From positions 1 through 64,000 of the forward strand of contig WRKO01000009.1 in assembly GCA_009782215.1 (NCBI GenBank): a DNA stretch of 64,000 nucleotides. The letters are read 5' to 3'. A model generated the notes under the pieces. It did no database searches. It saw only the letters and a program-made list of their open reading frames with translations, and was not told where the DNA came from. Numbering within the stretch: the stretch's first letter is position 1; each line of letters starts with the position of its first letter. The DNA comes from Oscillospiraceae bacterium (GTDB taxonomy: Bacteria > Bacillota > Clostridia > Oscillospirales > UBA929). Both the position numbers and the translations under genes were made by a program. Of the stretch, positions 18,536 through 27,381 are shown piece by piece.

Positions 18536-19104
18536 AAGCCGTATTTATCAAATCGGCGGCACGGGAGGATCAGTTTATCCGGGACGGGAAGAAAGCCGTT
18601 GTGTTTGCGGGGCGTTCCAATGTGGGCAAAAGCTCGGTCATCAATCTGCTTACGGGGCGCAAAGGCTTGGCGAAGATTGGCAATACACCGGGGAAAACGT
18701 CTCATGTAAACTATTTTCTGATAGACGATGCGTATTACTTTGTCGATTTGCCCGGTTATGGGTACGCGAAGGTTTCCCATTCCGAAAAGCTGCGCTGGGC
18801 GGCGCTGCTGGAAGCCTTTTTCCGCGTCCCGGACGCCGTTACGCTGGGGGTATTGGTAACGGACGCGCGGCATAAGCCGACAGCGCTGGACAGCCAGATG
18901 GCGCAGCTTTTCCGGCAGACAGGCAAGCCGTTCATTACGCTGGCGAACAAGGCTGACAAGGTGAAAACTTCACAGTTGTCGAGTGCGCTGGCGCTGATTA
19001 AAGAAACCCTTGCTGTAGACAGTGTTTTGCCCGTTTCCTCCGTGAAGGGAGCCGGCAAGAAGGAGGTTTGGCATGAAATTGGTATCCGAATGTCTGGGGA
19101 TTAA
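18532..19104 (+). CDS. ysxC: Ribosome biogenesis GTP-binding protein YsxC/EngB
   Basis: A 190-residue GTPase for 50S subunit assembly. G1 GRSNVGKSS, G2 GNTPGKTSH, G3 DLPGYGYAK, G4 NKAD and the G5 region VSSVKG are all present. Its start overlaps the lon stop and its end overlaps lysA by 32 bases, so the lysA ribosome site lies inside this gene. Confidence 0.96.
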   Translation: MKAVFIKSAAREDQFIRDGKKAVVFAGRSNVGKSSVINLLTGRKGLAKIGNTPGKTSHVNYFLIDDAYYFVDLPGYGYAKVSHSEKLRWAALLEAFFRVPDAVTLGVLVTDARHKPTALDSQMAQLFRQTGKPFITLANKADKVKTSQLSSALALIKETLAVDSVLPVSSVKGAGKKEVWHEIGIRMSGD

Positions 19105-20371
19105 CGCCAGCGGTCATTTGACCATCGGCGGCGTTGACGTTCCGGCTCTGGCGAAGGAGTACGGCACGCCGCTCTATATTATGGACGAGGGGCATATTCG
19201 CGGGAACTGCCGCGCCTTTACCGAGGCGGCGGCGGAGCGGTATCCCGGGAAATGTTCGATAGCCTACGCGAATAAGGCTATGGCTTGCAAGCATATCGTC
19301 CGCGTCACGCATGAGGAAGGTCTGTATGCCAACGCGGCGTCGGGCGGGGAGGTGTATACCGCCCTGCAAGGCGGTATGCCGCCGGAAAAAATCATCTACC
19401 ACGGCAACAACAAAACCGACGAGGAATTGCTGCTGGCCGTCAAAAGCCAGATTCTCCGCATCGTAGCCGACGGGCCGGAGGAGCTGCATAACATATCGCG
19501 CATCGCCGGGGAACTGGGCGTGACGGCGTCCGTATCCCTACGCCTGTCGCCGGGTGTAACGGTGGATTCCCACTCCTCGCTGCAAACGGGGAAGCTGGAT
19601 TGCAAATTCGGCATCCCGATTGAAACGGGCGCCGCGATGGATGTGGTTAAGCTCGCGCAGTCGCTGGGCGGCGTTGCGCTGGACGGTATACATTGCCACC
19701 TTGGCTCACCGATTTTTGAGACAAGGCCTTATGCGGACGCGATTGACATTATGACGGCGTTTATGGCGCGGGTGCAAGCTGAAACGGGGCTTCAGCTCAA
19801 GGAGCTCAACCTCGGCGGCGGGTTTGCCGTGCGCTATCTGCCGGACAAAGGCGCGCCGCCTATACGGGATTACATCGCCGTCATCTCCGAGGAGGTGCGG
19901 AACGCGGCGGCGCGGCATGGGTTGCCGCTGCCGGAGCTTGTGCTGGAGCCGGGGCGCAGCATTGTCGCGGGGGCGGGCATCACCGTCTACACCGCCGGCG
20001 GCGTCAAGGAAATTCCGGGCATACGCACCTATGTGTCGGTGGACGGCGGCATGACCGATAATCCGAGATATATGCTGTATGGCTCGCAATACGACGTTAC
20101 CCTGCCGGAACGGGCGGGGGAGGAAAAGACGCAAATCATCACCCTTGCGGGCCGCTGCTGCGAAAATGAGCTGCTAGGCAAGGATATGCCCATACAGCCG
20201 GTTAAGGCGGGCGACCTTGTGGCTGTCCTCTGTACCGGCGCGTACAACTATTCTATGGCGTCAAATTACAATCGCATCCCGCGACCGCCCGTGGTGATGG
20301 TGAGGAACGGCGAAGCCTTTGTCGCGGTGCGCAGGGAAACGTGGGAGGACGTTGTAAGACTTGATGTTTGA
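19073..20371 (+). CDS. lysA: Diaminopimelate decarboxylase
   Basis: A PLP enzyme that decarboxylates meso-diaminopimelate to lysine, the last step of lysine synthesis. PLP-binding Lys68 is in YANKAMA; HCHLGSPI, LNLGGGFAV, EPGRSIVAGAG and the active-site Cys-Glu (RCCENELLGKD) are conserved. The ATG at 19073 has AAGGAGG upstream, inside ysxC. The 432-residue length is normal. Its position after a proteolysis and GTPase block is incidental. Confidence 0.95.
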   Translation: MKLVSECLGINASGHLTIGGVDVPALAKEYGTPLYIMDEGHIRGNCRAFTEAAAERYPGKCSIAYANKAMACKHIVRVTHEEGLYANAASGGEVYTALQGGMPPEKIIYHGNNKTDEELLLAVKSQILRIVADGPEELHNISRIAGELGVTASVSLRLSPGVTVDSHSSLQTGKLDCKFGIPIETGAAMDVVKLAQSLGGVALDGIHCHLGSPIFETRPYADAIDIMTAFMARVQAETGLQLKELNLGGGFAVRYLPDKGAPPIRDYIAVISEEVRNAAARHGLPLPELVLEPGRSIVAGAGITVYTAGGVKEIPGIRTYVSVDGGMTDNPRYMLYGSQYDVTLPERAGEEKTQIITLAGRCCENELLGKDMPIQPVKAGDLVAVLCTGAYNYSMASNYNRIPRPPVVMVRNGEAFVAVRRETWEDVVRLDV

Positions 20372-20380
20372 GGTGTTTTC

Positions 20381-21037
20381 ATGTTAATACGGATTTTTGA
20401 GAATATGCGCGGCATGGATGTGTCGGACATCGCCATTCAGATTATGGCGACTGTCGCGGCTGTACTCATTTGCCTGATTGTACACGAAATTTGTCATGGG
20501 CTTGCCGCTTACGCGCTGGGAGACCCCACCGCCAAACGGATGGGGCGGTTCAGCTTCAATCCCGTACGGCATATCGACCCTATCGGCGGGCTGATGCTTT
20601 TGCTGCTGGGATTTGGCTGGGCGAAGCCGGTGATGGTGGATCCGCGGTATTTTGAAAACCCTAAACGGGATATGGCGCTGACGGCGCTGGCGGGGCCGGT
20701 TTCCAACTTTATTCTGGCATTTCTTTCAATGGGTCTGCTGGCCAATACGGCTAGGTGGGCGCTGGGGGCTGGACTCGTGGGCGCCGCGCTGTTTAGTTTT
20801 TTAAGAACCCTAGTTTTCCTCAATATCGGCCTTGGCGTTTTCAACCTCATCCCGATTCCGCCGCTTGACGGCTCAAAGGTTCTCGGCGCGTTTCTGCCCG
20901 ACCGTATGTACTGGCAGCTAATGCGGTTTGAACGATACGGGATGTTTATTCTGCTCTTTCTTCTGATGTTCGGTCGTATTGATTTGAACAGGTTTGTAAA
21001 TGGGATATTTAACGCCATGCTCGGCGTGTGGACGTAG
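20381..21037 (+). CDS. Site-2 protease family (M50) membrane metalloprotease
   Basis: This multi-pass membrane protein has the zinc motif HEICH (His35 onward) inside a transmembrane segment and the second M50 block NLIPIPPLDGSKVL, whose Asp is the third zinc ligand. There is no PDZ domain, so it belongs to the short FwdE/YwhC-like group rather than RseP. Members cleave substrates within membranes; the substrate here is unknown. It lies immediately before scpA, a gene order often seen in Firmicutes. Confidence 0.9.
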   Translation: MLIRIFENMRGMDVSDIAIQIMATVAAVLICLIVHEICHGLAAYALGDPTAKRMGRFSFNPVRHIDPIGGLMLLLLGFGWAKPVMVDPRYFENPKRDMALTALAGPVSNFILAFLSMGLLANTARWALGAGLVGAALFSFLRTLVFLNIGLGVFNLIPIPPLDGSKVLGAFLPDRMYWQLMRFERYGMFILLFLLMFGRIDLNRFVNGIFNAMLGVWT

Positions 21038-21041
21038 CGTC

Positions 21042-21803
21042 ATGGATGAAACGCTGACATTCCGCCTTGAAAAGGTGGTGCAGGCCCCGCAGGAGGTCAT
21101 GGAGGATTTTGAAGGGCCGCTGGATCTCATCCTCTTTTTGATGGGGCGGAATAAAATTGCCATTGAGGACTTGCAGATTACCCTCTTGTGCGGCCAATTC
21201 TCCGCGTGGATTGAAGCGCGCCGGACGCTTGATATGGATGTGGCAAGCGAGTTTATCGCTATGGCGTCGCATTTGGTGTATCTCAAGAGCAAGAGTTTGT
21301 TGACGGCCGGAGAGGCGGACGAGGAGATTGACTTGCTAAAAAAGGCGTTGGAGGAACGGCTGGCGCTGGAAGAGCGTCAAAAGATGGAGTTCATCCGCGA
21401 TTTTCTAAGCGACAGGTCGGAGCTGTACCGGCAAATTCTGACCAAGCCTCCTGAACCGGCGGAACGTCCCGTCGAATATATCCACAGCCACGAAGCGGAC
21501 GTTTTGATTGAAGCCCTTGAGAGGATGTTTGAGCGTTCCGAGCGCAAACGCCCGCCGCCGACCACAGTTTTCACCGGCATTGTCGGGCGCGAGCCTTATC
21601 CGGTGAGGGCGATGATTGAAGCGATTAGGGCGCGGCTTGAGGATACCGGCAAATTGCCTTTAGAGATGCTGTTTGAGGGCGCTTGGAACCGTTCGGCGGT
21701 GGTCGCTTCTTTTCTGGCCGTCTTGGAGATGTGCCGCAACCGTGAGATCGACTTATGCGAAGAAGGTGGAACGTGGAACATTATTCAATCGAAACCGCTA
21801 TAG
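21042..21803 (+). CDS. scpA: Segregation and condensation protein A
   Basis: The kleisin subunit of the SMC-ScpAB condensin. The N-terminal signature FEGPLDLILFLMGRNKIAIEDL and DMDVASEFIAMASHLVYLKSKSLL are typical; the C-terminal winged-helix is at about 190-245. Protein length is 253. The ATG at 21042 has only a weak ribosome site, but it gives the usual N-terminus. It overlaps scpB. Confidence 0.95.
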   Translation: MDETLTFRLEKVVQAPQEVMEDFEGPLDLILFLMGRNKIAIEDLQITLLCGQFSAWIEARRTLDMDVASEFIAMASHLVYLKSKSLLTAGEADEEIDLLKKALEERLALEERQKMEFIRDFLSDRSELYRQILTKPPEPAERPVEYIHSHEADVLIEALERMFERSERKRPPPTTVFTGIVGREPYPVRAMIEAIRARLEDTGKLPLEMLFEGAWNRSAVVASFLAVLEMCRNREIDLCEEGGTWNIIQSKPL

Positions 21804-22303
21804 AGGGCATTCTGTTCGCTTCGGGCGAGCCGGTGGCCGTTTCGCGTCTCGCGGCGGCAATCGGCGTGGAGGGGCGAGAGGTTGAGGAAGCCGCCGAGCT
21901 ATTGTCAGGGCGCTACCGCTATGAACAGCGCGGGTTTCGCTTGGTGCGTTTGGATAAGTCCTTGCAGATGACCACGGCGCCCGAGCTTGCCGACGTAATC
22001 CGAAAAACCTTGGAGGAGCGCAAGCCGCCGCCCATGAGCCGCGCCGCGCTGGAGGTTTTGAGTCTCGCCGCGTATTATCAGCCGATTACCCGTGCCCAAG
22101 TGGAGAGGGCGAGGGGAATCGAGAGCGGCGCGACGCTGGCGGGTCTTGTGGATAAGGGGCTGCTGGCTGAAGCCGGAAGGCTGGAGGTTCCGGGACGTCC
22201 GATACAATATAAAACCACGCCGAGCTTCCTGCGGGCGTTCGGGCTGTCAAGCCTTGACGACCTTCCCGACACGGAGCTGGACGGTCAGTTGACGTTGGAG
22301 TAG
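21773..22303 (+). CDS. scpB: Segregation and condensation protein B
   Basis: The dimeric winged-helix partner of ScpA. IEGILFASGEPVAVSRLA opens the protein and PMSRAALEVLSLAAYYQPITR is the signature of the second winged helix. GTG at 21773 is preferred over ATG at 21755 because AGAAGGTGG lies directly upstream and the N-terminus then matches the family. It overlaps scpA by 31 bases. Confidence 0.93.
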   Translation: MEHYSIETAIEGILFASGEPVAVSRLAAAIGVEGREVEEAAELLSGRYRYEQRGFRLVRLDKSLQMTTAPELADVIRKTLEERKPPPMSRAALEVLSLAAYYQPITRAQVERARGIESGATLAGLVDKGLLAEAGRLEVPGRPIQYKTTPSFLRAFGLSSLDDLPDTELDGQLTLE

Positions 22304-22306
22304 AGT

Positions 22307-22858
22307 ATGCTTGTAACGGGTATCATCTTATTATGTTTATTGCTGTTAGGTTTTGTCCGCTTTGGCGTACGCGTCGCGCGAACCGCGGATGGGGAAACAC
22401 GCTTGGTTTTGCGCGTGGGTCTGCTTCGGATAAACCTATTGAAGTGGATGCGCAGGAAAAAGGCGGTGAAACCCAAGGAAAAGCGTGTCCTTCCCTCAAC
22501 GGTGAAGGATTTCCGAAGCGTTGTTATGCCCGTCCTGCGCGCGCTCCGGCGGGGCGTGAGGATAGATTGTTTGAGGCTGAGACTTGCCATCGCGGGCGAA
22601 GACGACCCGTGCGCCGCCGCGCTGCTGTATGGACGGCTGCATACGGCGTGGGGGATTCTGTACCCCCTGTTGGATGAAACCCTGCGCTTCAAAAAACGGC
22701 GGATTGAGTTTAAGCTGGATTTCGATAGCGCGAAAACCGTTTGGGAGGGTGATTTTTCCGTTACGATTTCTATCGGGCGGCTTATCGGGGTTTTTCTGAC
22801 GGCGGCGGGCGCGTATATGAAGCAAGAAAAAGCAAGTATTCCAAGGAAGGCGGTATAG
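22307..22858 (+). CDS. DUF2953 family membrane protein
   Basis: An N-terminal transmembrane segment (MLVTGIILLCLLLLGF) precedes a basic region and the DUF2953 core with ALLYGRLHTAWGILYPLLD, FKLDFDS and VWEGDFSVTISIGRLIGV. DUF2953 genes usually sit between scpB and ytfJ/gerW in Clostridia, exactly as here, and may be linked to sporulation, although no function is known. Confidence 0.85.
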   Translation: MLVTGIILLCLLLLGFVRFGVRVARTADGETRLVLRVGLLRINLLKWMRRKKAVKPKEKRVLPSTVKDFRSVVMPVLRALRRGVRIDCLRLRLAIAGEDDPCAAALLYGRLHTAWGILYPLLDETLRFKKRRIEFKLDFDSAKTVWEGDFSVTISIGRLIGVFLTAAGAYMKQEKASIPRKAV

Positions 22859-22862
22859 AAAG

Positions 22863-23252
22863 ATGGAAAACAAGAAAGGCGTCGCGGAGATTATGAGCGC
22901 GACCATGTCCGGGCTGAGGGAAATGGTTGATGTCAACACCATTGTGGGCGAGCCGGTCACGACGGCGGACGGGACGACCATCATTCCCGTGACACGCCTG
23001 TCTATGGGCTTTTGTTCTGGGGGCTCAGAATTTGGCACGGACAAAAGCTTCAGCGGCGGAGGCGGCGGAGGCGGCGTTAAGGTCGCGCCTGTGGCGTTTT
23101 TGATTGTCAACAACCAAAACGTGAAGCTGATGCCCATATCCGGGACTGCGGAGACTACGTTTGACAAAGTGGTGGATTTGATTCCAAAGCTGGTCAAGCA
23201 GGCGGAAAAATTACTCGCAAAGCACAAAAAAAAGGAAGAAGACGACGAATAA
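22863..23252 (+). CDS. gerW: GerW/YtfJ family sporulation protein
   Basis: This 129-residue protein matches YtfJ: IMSATMSGLREMVDVNTIVG, TTIIPVTRLSMGFCSGGSEF, a Gly-rich stretch, KVAPVAFLIVN and a Lys/Glu tail. In Bacillus the protein is made in the forespore and needed for normal germination. Together with the DUF2953 gene and a DacF-type carboxypeptidase it forms the typical sporulation neighbourhood. Confidence 0.93.
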   Translation: MENKKGVAEIMSATMSGLREMVDVNTIVGEPVTTADGTTIIPVTRLSMGFCSGGSEFGTDKSFSGGGGGGGVKVAPVAFLIVNNQNVKLMPISGTAETTFDKVVDLIPKLVKQAEKLLAKHKKKEEDDE

Positions 23253-23294
23253 CGGACACAGGCGCAGGGAAAACTTTTTGTTGAGGTGAATTTC

Positions 23295-24329
23295 ATGCGC
23301 CGAATGATTGCGATGATTGTATCCGTTTTTCTTCTTTCCTCGCCAGCACTGGCGGCTGGGCCGCCAGTGTCTGCCGCCGGGGCGGTTTTGATGGACGCCG
23401 AGACTGGAACCGTGTTGTTTGAGCATAACGCCGACGCGCGCAGTTTGATTGCGTCCACGACCAAAATTGTTACCGCGCTGGTCGTTTTGGAGGCTTGCGC
23501 AAACCTTGATGAGGTGTGTGTGGTTCCCGCTGAAGCGGTGGGGGTGGAAGGCTCTTCAATGTATCTGCAAGCGGGGCAAAGCGTCACGGTGCGTGATTTG
23601 CTCTACGGGTTGCTGCTGAAATCGGGGAACGACGCGGCTGTGGCGCTGGCGATTCACTGCGCGGGCAGCGTTGAGGCGTTTGCGGCGATGATGAATGAAA
23701 AGGCGGCGGCCTTGAAGCTGAAAAACTCCAGTTTCAGCAACCCCCACGGCTTGAACGCTGAGCATCACTTTTCTTCGGCGCGGGATTTGGCTTTATTGAC
23801 CCGCGCAGCGCTGAAAAACGAGACCTTTTCGCATATGGTTTCGAGTAAGTACGCGCAGATAAACGGCGTTACGATTAAAAACCACAACCGTATGCTGTGG
23901 TCATATTCGGGTTCGGACGGCGTGAAGACGGGTTATACGGTCAACGCGGGGCGGTGCCTTGTTTCCAGCGCGACGCGTGATGGGATGCGCTTGATTGCGG
24001 TGACGCTCAACGACAGGAACGATTGGGTTGACCATGCCGCTATGCTGGATTACGGCTTTGAAGCGTACCTCTTAAAGACGCTCTGTCTTGAGGGGGCTGA
24101 AATAGGGGTCGTTCCCATGCTCGGCGGGGGAGACGCGTTGGTCAAGGCCGCGCGGTCGGTGCGTGTTTTGCTGAAAAAGGAACAGGCCGATTCAGTTGAT
24201 GTACAGATTATGCTGCCCCGGTATCTCTGGCAGCCCGTGATAGAAGGCCAGCGGGTGGGGTTGCTGACGGCGGTTTTAGACGGCGAAGTGATAGCTCAAT
24301 GCCCCTTGATTGCGGAGGTTGGAGCGTGA
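23295..24329 (+). CDS. dacF: D-alanyl-D-alanine carboxypeptidase (DacF/DacB type)
   Basis: A penicillin-binding protein of the S11 family that trims peptidoglycan stem peptides. The signal peptide runs to about ALAAG. The active-site motifs are STTK (Ser54, Lys57), SGN (LLKSGNDAAV) and KTG (DGVKTGYT). A C-terminal PBP5-like beta domain follows. ATG at 23295 is chosen (TTGAGGTG six bases upstream). Placement after gerW suggests a spore-cortex role, though a vegetative role cannot be excluded. The stop overlaps the next start (GTGA). Confidence 0.92.
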   Translation: MRRMIAMIVSVFLLSSPALAAGPPVSAAGAVLMDAETGTVLFEHNADARSLIASTTKIVTALVVLEACANLDEVCVVPAEAVGVEGSSMYLQAGQSVTVRDLLYGLLLKSGNDAAVALAIHCAGSVEAFAAMMNEKAAALKLKNSSFSNPHGLNAEHHFSSARDLALLTRAALKNETFSHMVSSKYAQINGVTIKNHNRMLWSYSGSDGVKTGYTVNAGRCLVSSATRDGMRLIAVTLNDRNDWVDHAAMLDYGFEAYLLKTLCLEGAEIGVVPMLGGGDALVKAARSVRVLLKKEQADSVDVQIMLPRYLWQPVIEGQRVGLLTAVLDGEVIAQCPLIAEVGA

Positions 24330-24934
24330 AGGAACGGCTGCAAAAAATCATATCGTCCCGCGGATTGATGTCGCGCCGCGCCGCCGAAGCGCTGATTGGG
24401 CGGGGCGGCGTCTCTGTGGACGGGAAGAAGGCGGTGATTGGGGATTCCGCCAATCCTGAAACGCAGGAAATCCTTGTTTCCGGCCGCCCGCTCCCGCCCC
24501 TCCCCAAGGCGGTGTACATACTCTTGAACAAACCGCGCGGGGTGACGACCACCTTGCGGGATGTTCACGCGAAAAAAACGGTGCGGGAATTGCTGCCAGA
24601 GAACCTCGGCTATCTTGTGCCGGTCGGCAGGCTGGATAAGGAGTCGGAGGGACTGCTGCTGATGACCAATGACGGGGCCGCCGTGCGGCGGCTGACGCAT
24701 CCGTCCTCCGGCGTTGAGAAGGAATACAGGGTCACTGTTCTGCCGGATGAGGAGCTGACCATTACGATTACGGAAGGGAAAAAGCATCAGGTGAGGAATA
24801 TGTGTAAAGTAAGAGGCTTAACAGTAACAAGGCTGATTCGCGTGCGCGAGGGCGCGCTGATGCTTGGGACTCTCAAGCCGGGAGAGTGGCGTTATTTGAC
24901 GGAGAAGGAAATTGGCTATGTGCGCGGAAAATAG
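24326..24934 (+). CDS. rluB: RsuA/RluB-type pseudouridine synthase, shortened
   Basis: An S4 RNA-binding domain (RLQKIISSRGLMSRRAAEALI) precedes the synthase domain with the catalytic Asp104 in VGRLDKESEGLLLMTNDG. Relatives have about 35 more residues between the strand EYRVTVLPDEEL and the GKKHQVR motif; here these almost touch, so an internal part of the catalytic domain is missing. The C-terminal RLIRVREGALML is kept. It may still modify 23S rRNA or may have lost activity. The GTG start overlaps the dacF stop. Confidence 0.85.
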   Translation: MKERLQKIISSRGLMSRRAAEALIGRGGVSVDGKKAVIGDSANPETQEILVSGRPLPPLPKAVYILLNKPRGVTTTLRDVHAKKTVRELLPENLGYLVPVGRLDKESEGLLLMTNDGAAVRRLTHPSSGVEKEYRVTVLPDEELTITITEGKKHQVRNMCKVRGLTVTRLIRVREGALMLGTLKPGEWRYLTEKEIGYVRGK

Positions 24935-26123
24935 GGTTACGGTGGTCGGCGCGGGAGCGGCGGGGCTGATTGCAGCGGTACGGGCCGCGCAGTGTGGCGC
25001 GAATGTGCGGCTGCTGGAGCGGAACAACCGGCCCGGCGTGAAGCTGTCAATCACCGGGAAGGGACGGTGCAACGTCACGAACAACTGCGACGCGGACACG
25101 TTTCTGCGGCATTGCAACAACGGAAAGTTTTTGCGAAGCGCGCTGGCGCATTTCTCTCCGGCGGACGTAATGGCGTTTTTTGAGTCGCTGGGCGTCCCTT
25201 TGGTTACCGAACGGGGGCGGCGCGTCTTTCCGCAAAGCGGACAAGCGTCCGATATCGTAAATGCGCTTGTCCGCGAGGCGGCGCGATTGGGCGTCTCGAT
25301 AGAATACGGACGCCGCGTCCGCGCCTTGGACGCGGGTTTTGAAAAAGGCGGCGCGCTGATACTGGCGACCGGCGGGATTAGCTATCCTAAAACCGGCTCT
25401 ACCGGGGACGGATATCGGCTCGCCGAGCAAGCCGGGCATACGGTAGCGCCCCTTTCGCCGTCGCTGATTCCTCTGGAGTCTCCCGACGTGTTTTGCTCTG
25501 AGCTGCAAGGGTTATCCCTGCGGAATGTGACGCTCCGCCTGATAGACGGGCAGGGAAGGGAGCTTTTCCGTGAGGGGCCGGGCGAGATGCTGTTTACCCA
25601 TTTTGGAATTTCAGGGCCGTTGGTACTGAGCGCGTCGGTGCTATGGAATAAAGGATGCGCGGCGGTCATAGACCTCAAGCCGGGATTGACGGAACAGCAG
25701 TTATATGCCCGTATTGAGCGTGATTTTATCCAATACGGCGCGAGGGAGACGGGCAACGCGCTTACCGACTTGTTGCATAAACGCATGATTTCCGTTATAA
25801 TAAACCTTGCGGGGCTTAATGCCGCAAAAAGGGCGGCGGAGGTTACGCGGGCGGAACGGTTGGCGCTGCTTCAAACGATTAAGCGGTTTCCGATAGCCGT
25901 ATCGGGCACGCGCCCTGCCGACGAGGCCGTTGTGACACGCGGCGGCGTGGTTTTGAAAGAAGTTGACCCGCGCACTATGCGGTCAAAGCTCCATAAAGAT
26001 CTATATTTTGCGGGGGAGATTCTGGACTTGGACGGCTGCACGGGCGGATACAATTTGCAAATCGCGTGGTCTACAGGCTGGGCGGCCGGTGAAGCGGCGG
26101 CGGCGGGCCGCGGCGGAGAATGA
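24918..26123 (+). CDS. HI0933/YhiN-family FAD-dependent oxidoreductase
   Basis: The N-terminal FAD-binding motif is VVGAGAAGLIAAVRAAQCGA. Family blocks GKGRCNVTN, GGISYPKTGSTGDGY and LFTHFGISGP follow, and the end has the typical AGEILDLDGCTGGYNLQIAWSTG (read in two parts). Members are flavoproteins of uncertain substrate; one group (BaiN) reduces bile acids, so a precise role cannot be stated. It overlaps the pseudouridine synthase by 17 bases and starts with ATG at 24918. Confidence 0.88.
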   Translation: MCAENRVTVVGAGAAGLIAAVRAAQCGANVRLLERNNRPGVKLSITGKGRCNVTNNCDADTFLRHCNNGKFLRSALAHFSPADVMAFFESLGVPLVTERGRRVFPQSGQASDIVNALVREAARLGVSIEYGRRVRALDAGFEKGGALILATGGISYPKTGSTGDGYRLAEQAGHTVAPLSPSLIPLESPDVFCSELQGLSLRNVTLRLIDGQGRELFREGPGEMLFTHFGISGPLVLSASVLWNKGCAAVIDLKPGLTEQQLYARIERDFIQYGARETGNALTDLLHKRMISVIINLAGLNAAKRAAEVTRAERLALLQTIKRFPIAVSGTRPADEAVVTRGGVVLKEVDPRTMRSKLHKDLYFAGEILDLDGCTGGYNLQIAWSTGWAAGEAAAAGRGGE

Positions 26124-26150
26124 TTTGGGTGAACGGAAAGGAGCGGCGTT

Positions 26151-26804
26151 ATGCAGGTTTGCAGCGTTGCCATCGACGGACCGTCGGGGGCGGGTAAAAG
26201 CACCATATCGCGCACGGTTTCAAAAAGGCTGGGGTTTGTCTACATAGACACAGGCGCGCTGTACCGTGTCATTGGCTTGAGGGTTGTGGAAACAGGCTTG
26301 ATGGACTTGGACACGCTCAAGCTCTCCATTGAGTTTACAAACGGGGAACAGCGGATGTTCGACGGCACGCGCGACGTGACGGAGGCTATCCGCAGACACG
26401 AAGTCTCCAAGGCGGCCAGCGATTGCTCCGCGCTGCCGGAGGTGCGCGCTTTTTTGCTTCAGCTCCAGCGAGACCTTGCCGGCAAAAATAACGCGCTCAT
26501 GGACGGGCGGGACATCGGTACGGTGGTACTCCCCAACGCGGATCTTAAAATTTTTCTTACCGCCACGCCCGAATGCCGCGCGCAGAGGCGTTTTGAGGAG
26601 TTATCCCAAAAGGGCGGCGTGTTTACCTACGAGCAAATCCTGTCGGACATCAAGCAGCGCGATTTCAATGACAGCACCCGCAAGGAAGCTCCGCTGAAAA
26701 GAGCGCCTGACGCCGTTTTACTGGATACCACAGGGAATACGTTTGATGAAAGCGCGTCCTTGGTGGAGGCCTTGATACGGGAGAGACTGACCGATGTTTT
26801 ATAA
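26151..26804 (+). CDS. cmk: Cytidylate kinase
   Basis: Phosphorylates CMP and dCMP. The P-loop IDGPSGAGKSTISR, the substrate-binding DTGALYRVIGL and DGRDIGTVVLPNADLKIFL are conserved, and KQRDFNDSTRKEAPL is the lid region. Length (217) is normal. The ATG follows AAAGGAG. It overlaps plsC by 11 bases in the common Clostridial order cmk-plsC-ispH/rpsA. Confidence 0.96.
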   Translation: MQVCSVAIDGPSGAGKSTISRTVSKRLGFVYIDTGALYRVIGLRVVETGLMDLDTLKLSIEFTNGEQRMFDGTRDVTEAIRRHEVSKAASDCSALPEVRAFLLQLQRDLAGKNNALMDGRDIGTVVLPNADLKIFLTATPECRAQRRFEELSQKGGVFTYEQILSDIKQRDFNDSTRKEAPLKRAPDAVLLDTTGNTFDESASLVEALIRERLTDVL

Positions 26805-27381
26805 ATTCGCTCATATCGTCGTCGGTGTCATCTTTCGGGTTATTTTTCGGTTTAAGGTTATCGGGCGCGAAAATGTACCGGCGGGCGGCGCGCTGATTTG
26901 CGCCAACCATTCCTCGCTGACAGACCCGGTTTTTATCGCCCTTGCCTTGAAACGGAAAGACCGCCCGCGCTTTATGGCGAAGAAGGAGCTTTTTAAGATA
27001 TTCGGTTTCAAGCAAATCATCATAGGCTTGGGGGCGTATCCGGTTGACCGCGGCGCGTCTGATTTGGCGGCTGTCCGAACGACGCTTCAAATCCTCAGGC
27101 AGGGACAGAATGTGCTTATTTTTCCTCACGGTCACCGTATTACGGCGGGCGGAGAGAACATGACGATGAAGAATGGCGCGGCGATGCTGGCTTTTCATTC
27201 GGGAGCGCCGCTGCTCCCGGCGTATCTGACGGCGGGGCGCAGGGTGTTTTTCGATAAAATCCAAGTGGTCTTCGGCAAGCCTTTCAACGTCGAGCAAAAG
27301 CCCGGCGTTAAGAGTTCGGAGCTATACGCGGCGCTGGCCGAGCGCTTGAAAGAGGAGATATATGCTCTCAAACCGAATTGA
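26794..27381 (+). CDS. plsC: 1-acyl-sn-glycerol-3-phosphate acyltransferase-like protein
   Basis: A membrane-associated PlsC-family acyltransferase with an N-terminal hydrophobic segment and the catalytic NHSSLTD motif (HxxxxD). Block III, which reads FPEGTR in most homologues, reads FPHGHR here, so the usual Glu and Thr in the glycerol-phosphate site are both His. The final GAPLLPAYL block is present. The protein is 195 residues long. It overlaps both neighbours. The substrate may differ from lysophosphatidate. Confidence 0.85.
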   Translation: MFYKFAHIVVGVIFRVIFRFKVIGRENVPAGGALICANHSSLTDPVFIALALKRKDRPRFMAKKELFKIFGFKQIIIGLGAYPVDRGASDLAAVRTTLQILRQGQNVLIFPHGHRITAGGENMTMKNGAAMLAFHSGAPLLPAYLTAGRRVFFDKIQVVFGKPFNVEQKPGVKSSELYAALAERLKEEIYALKPN

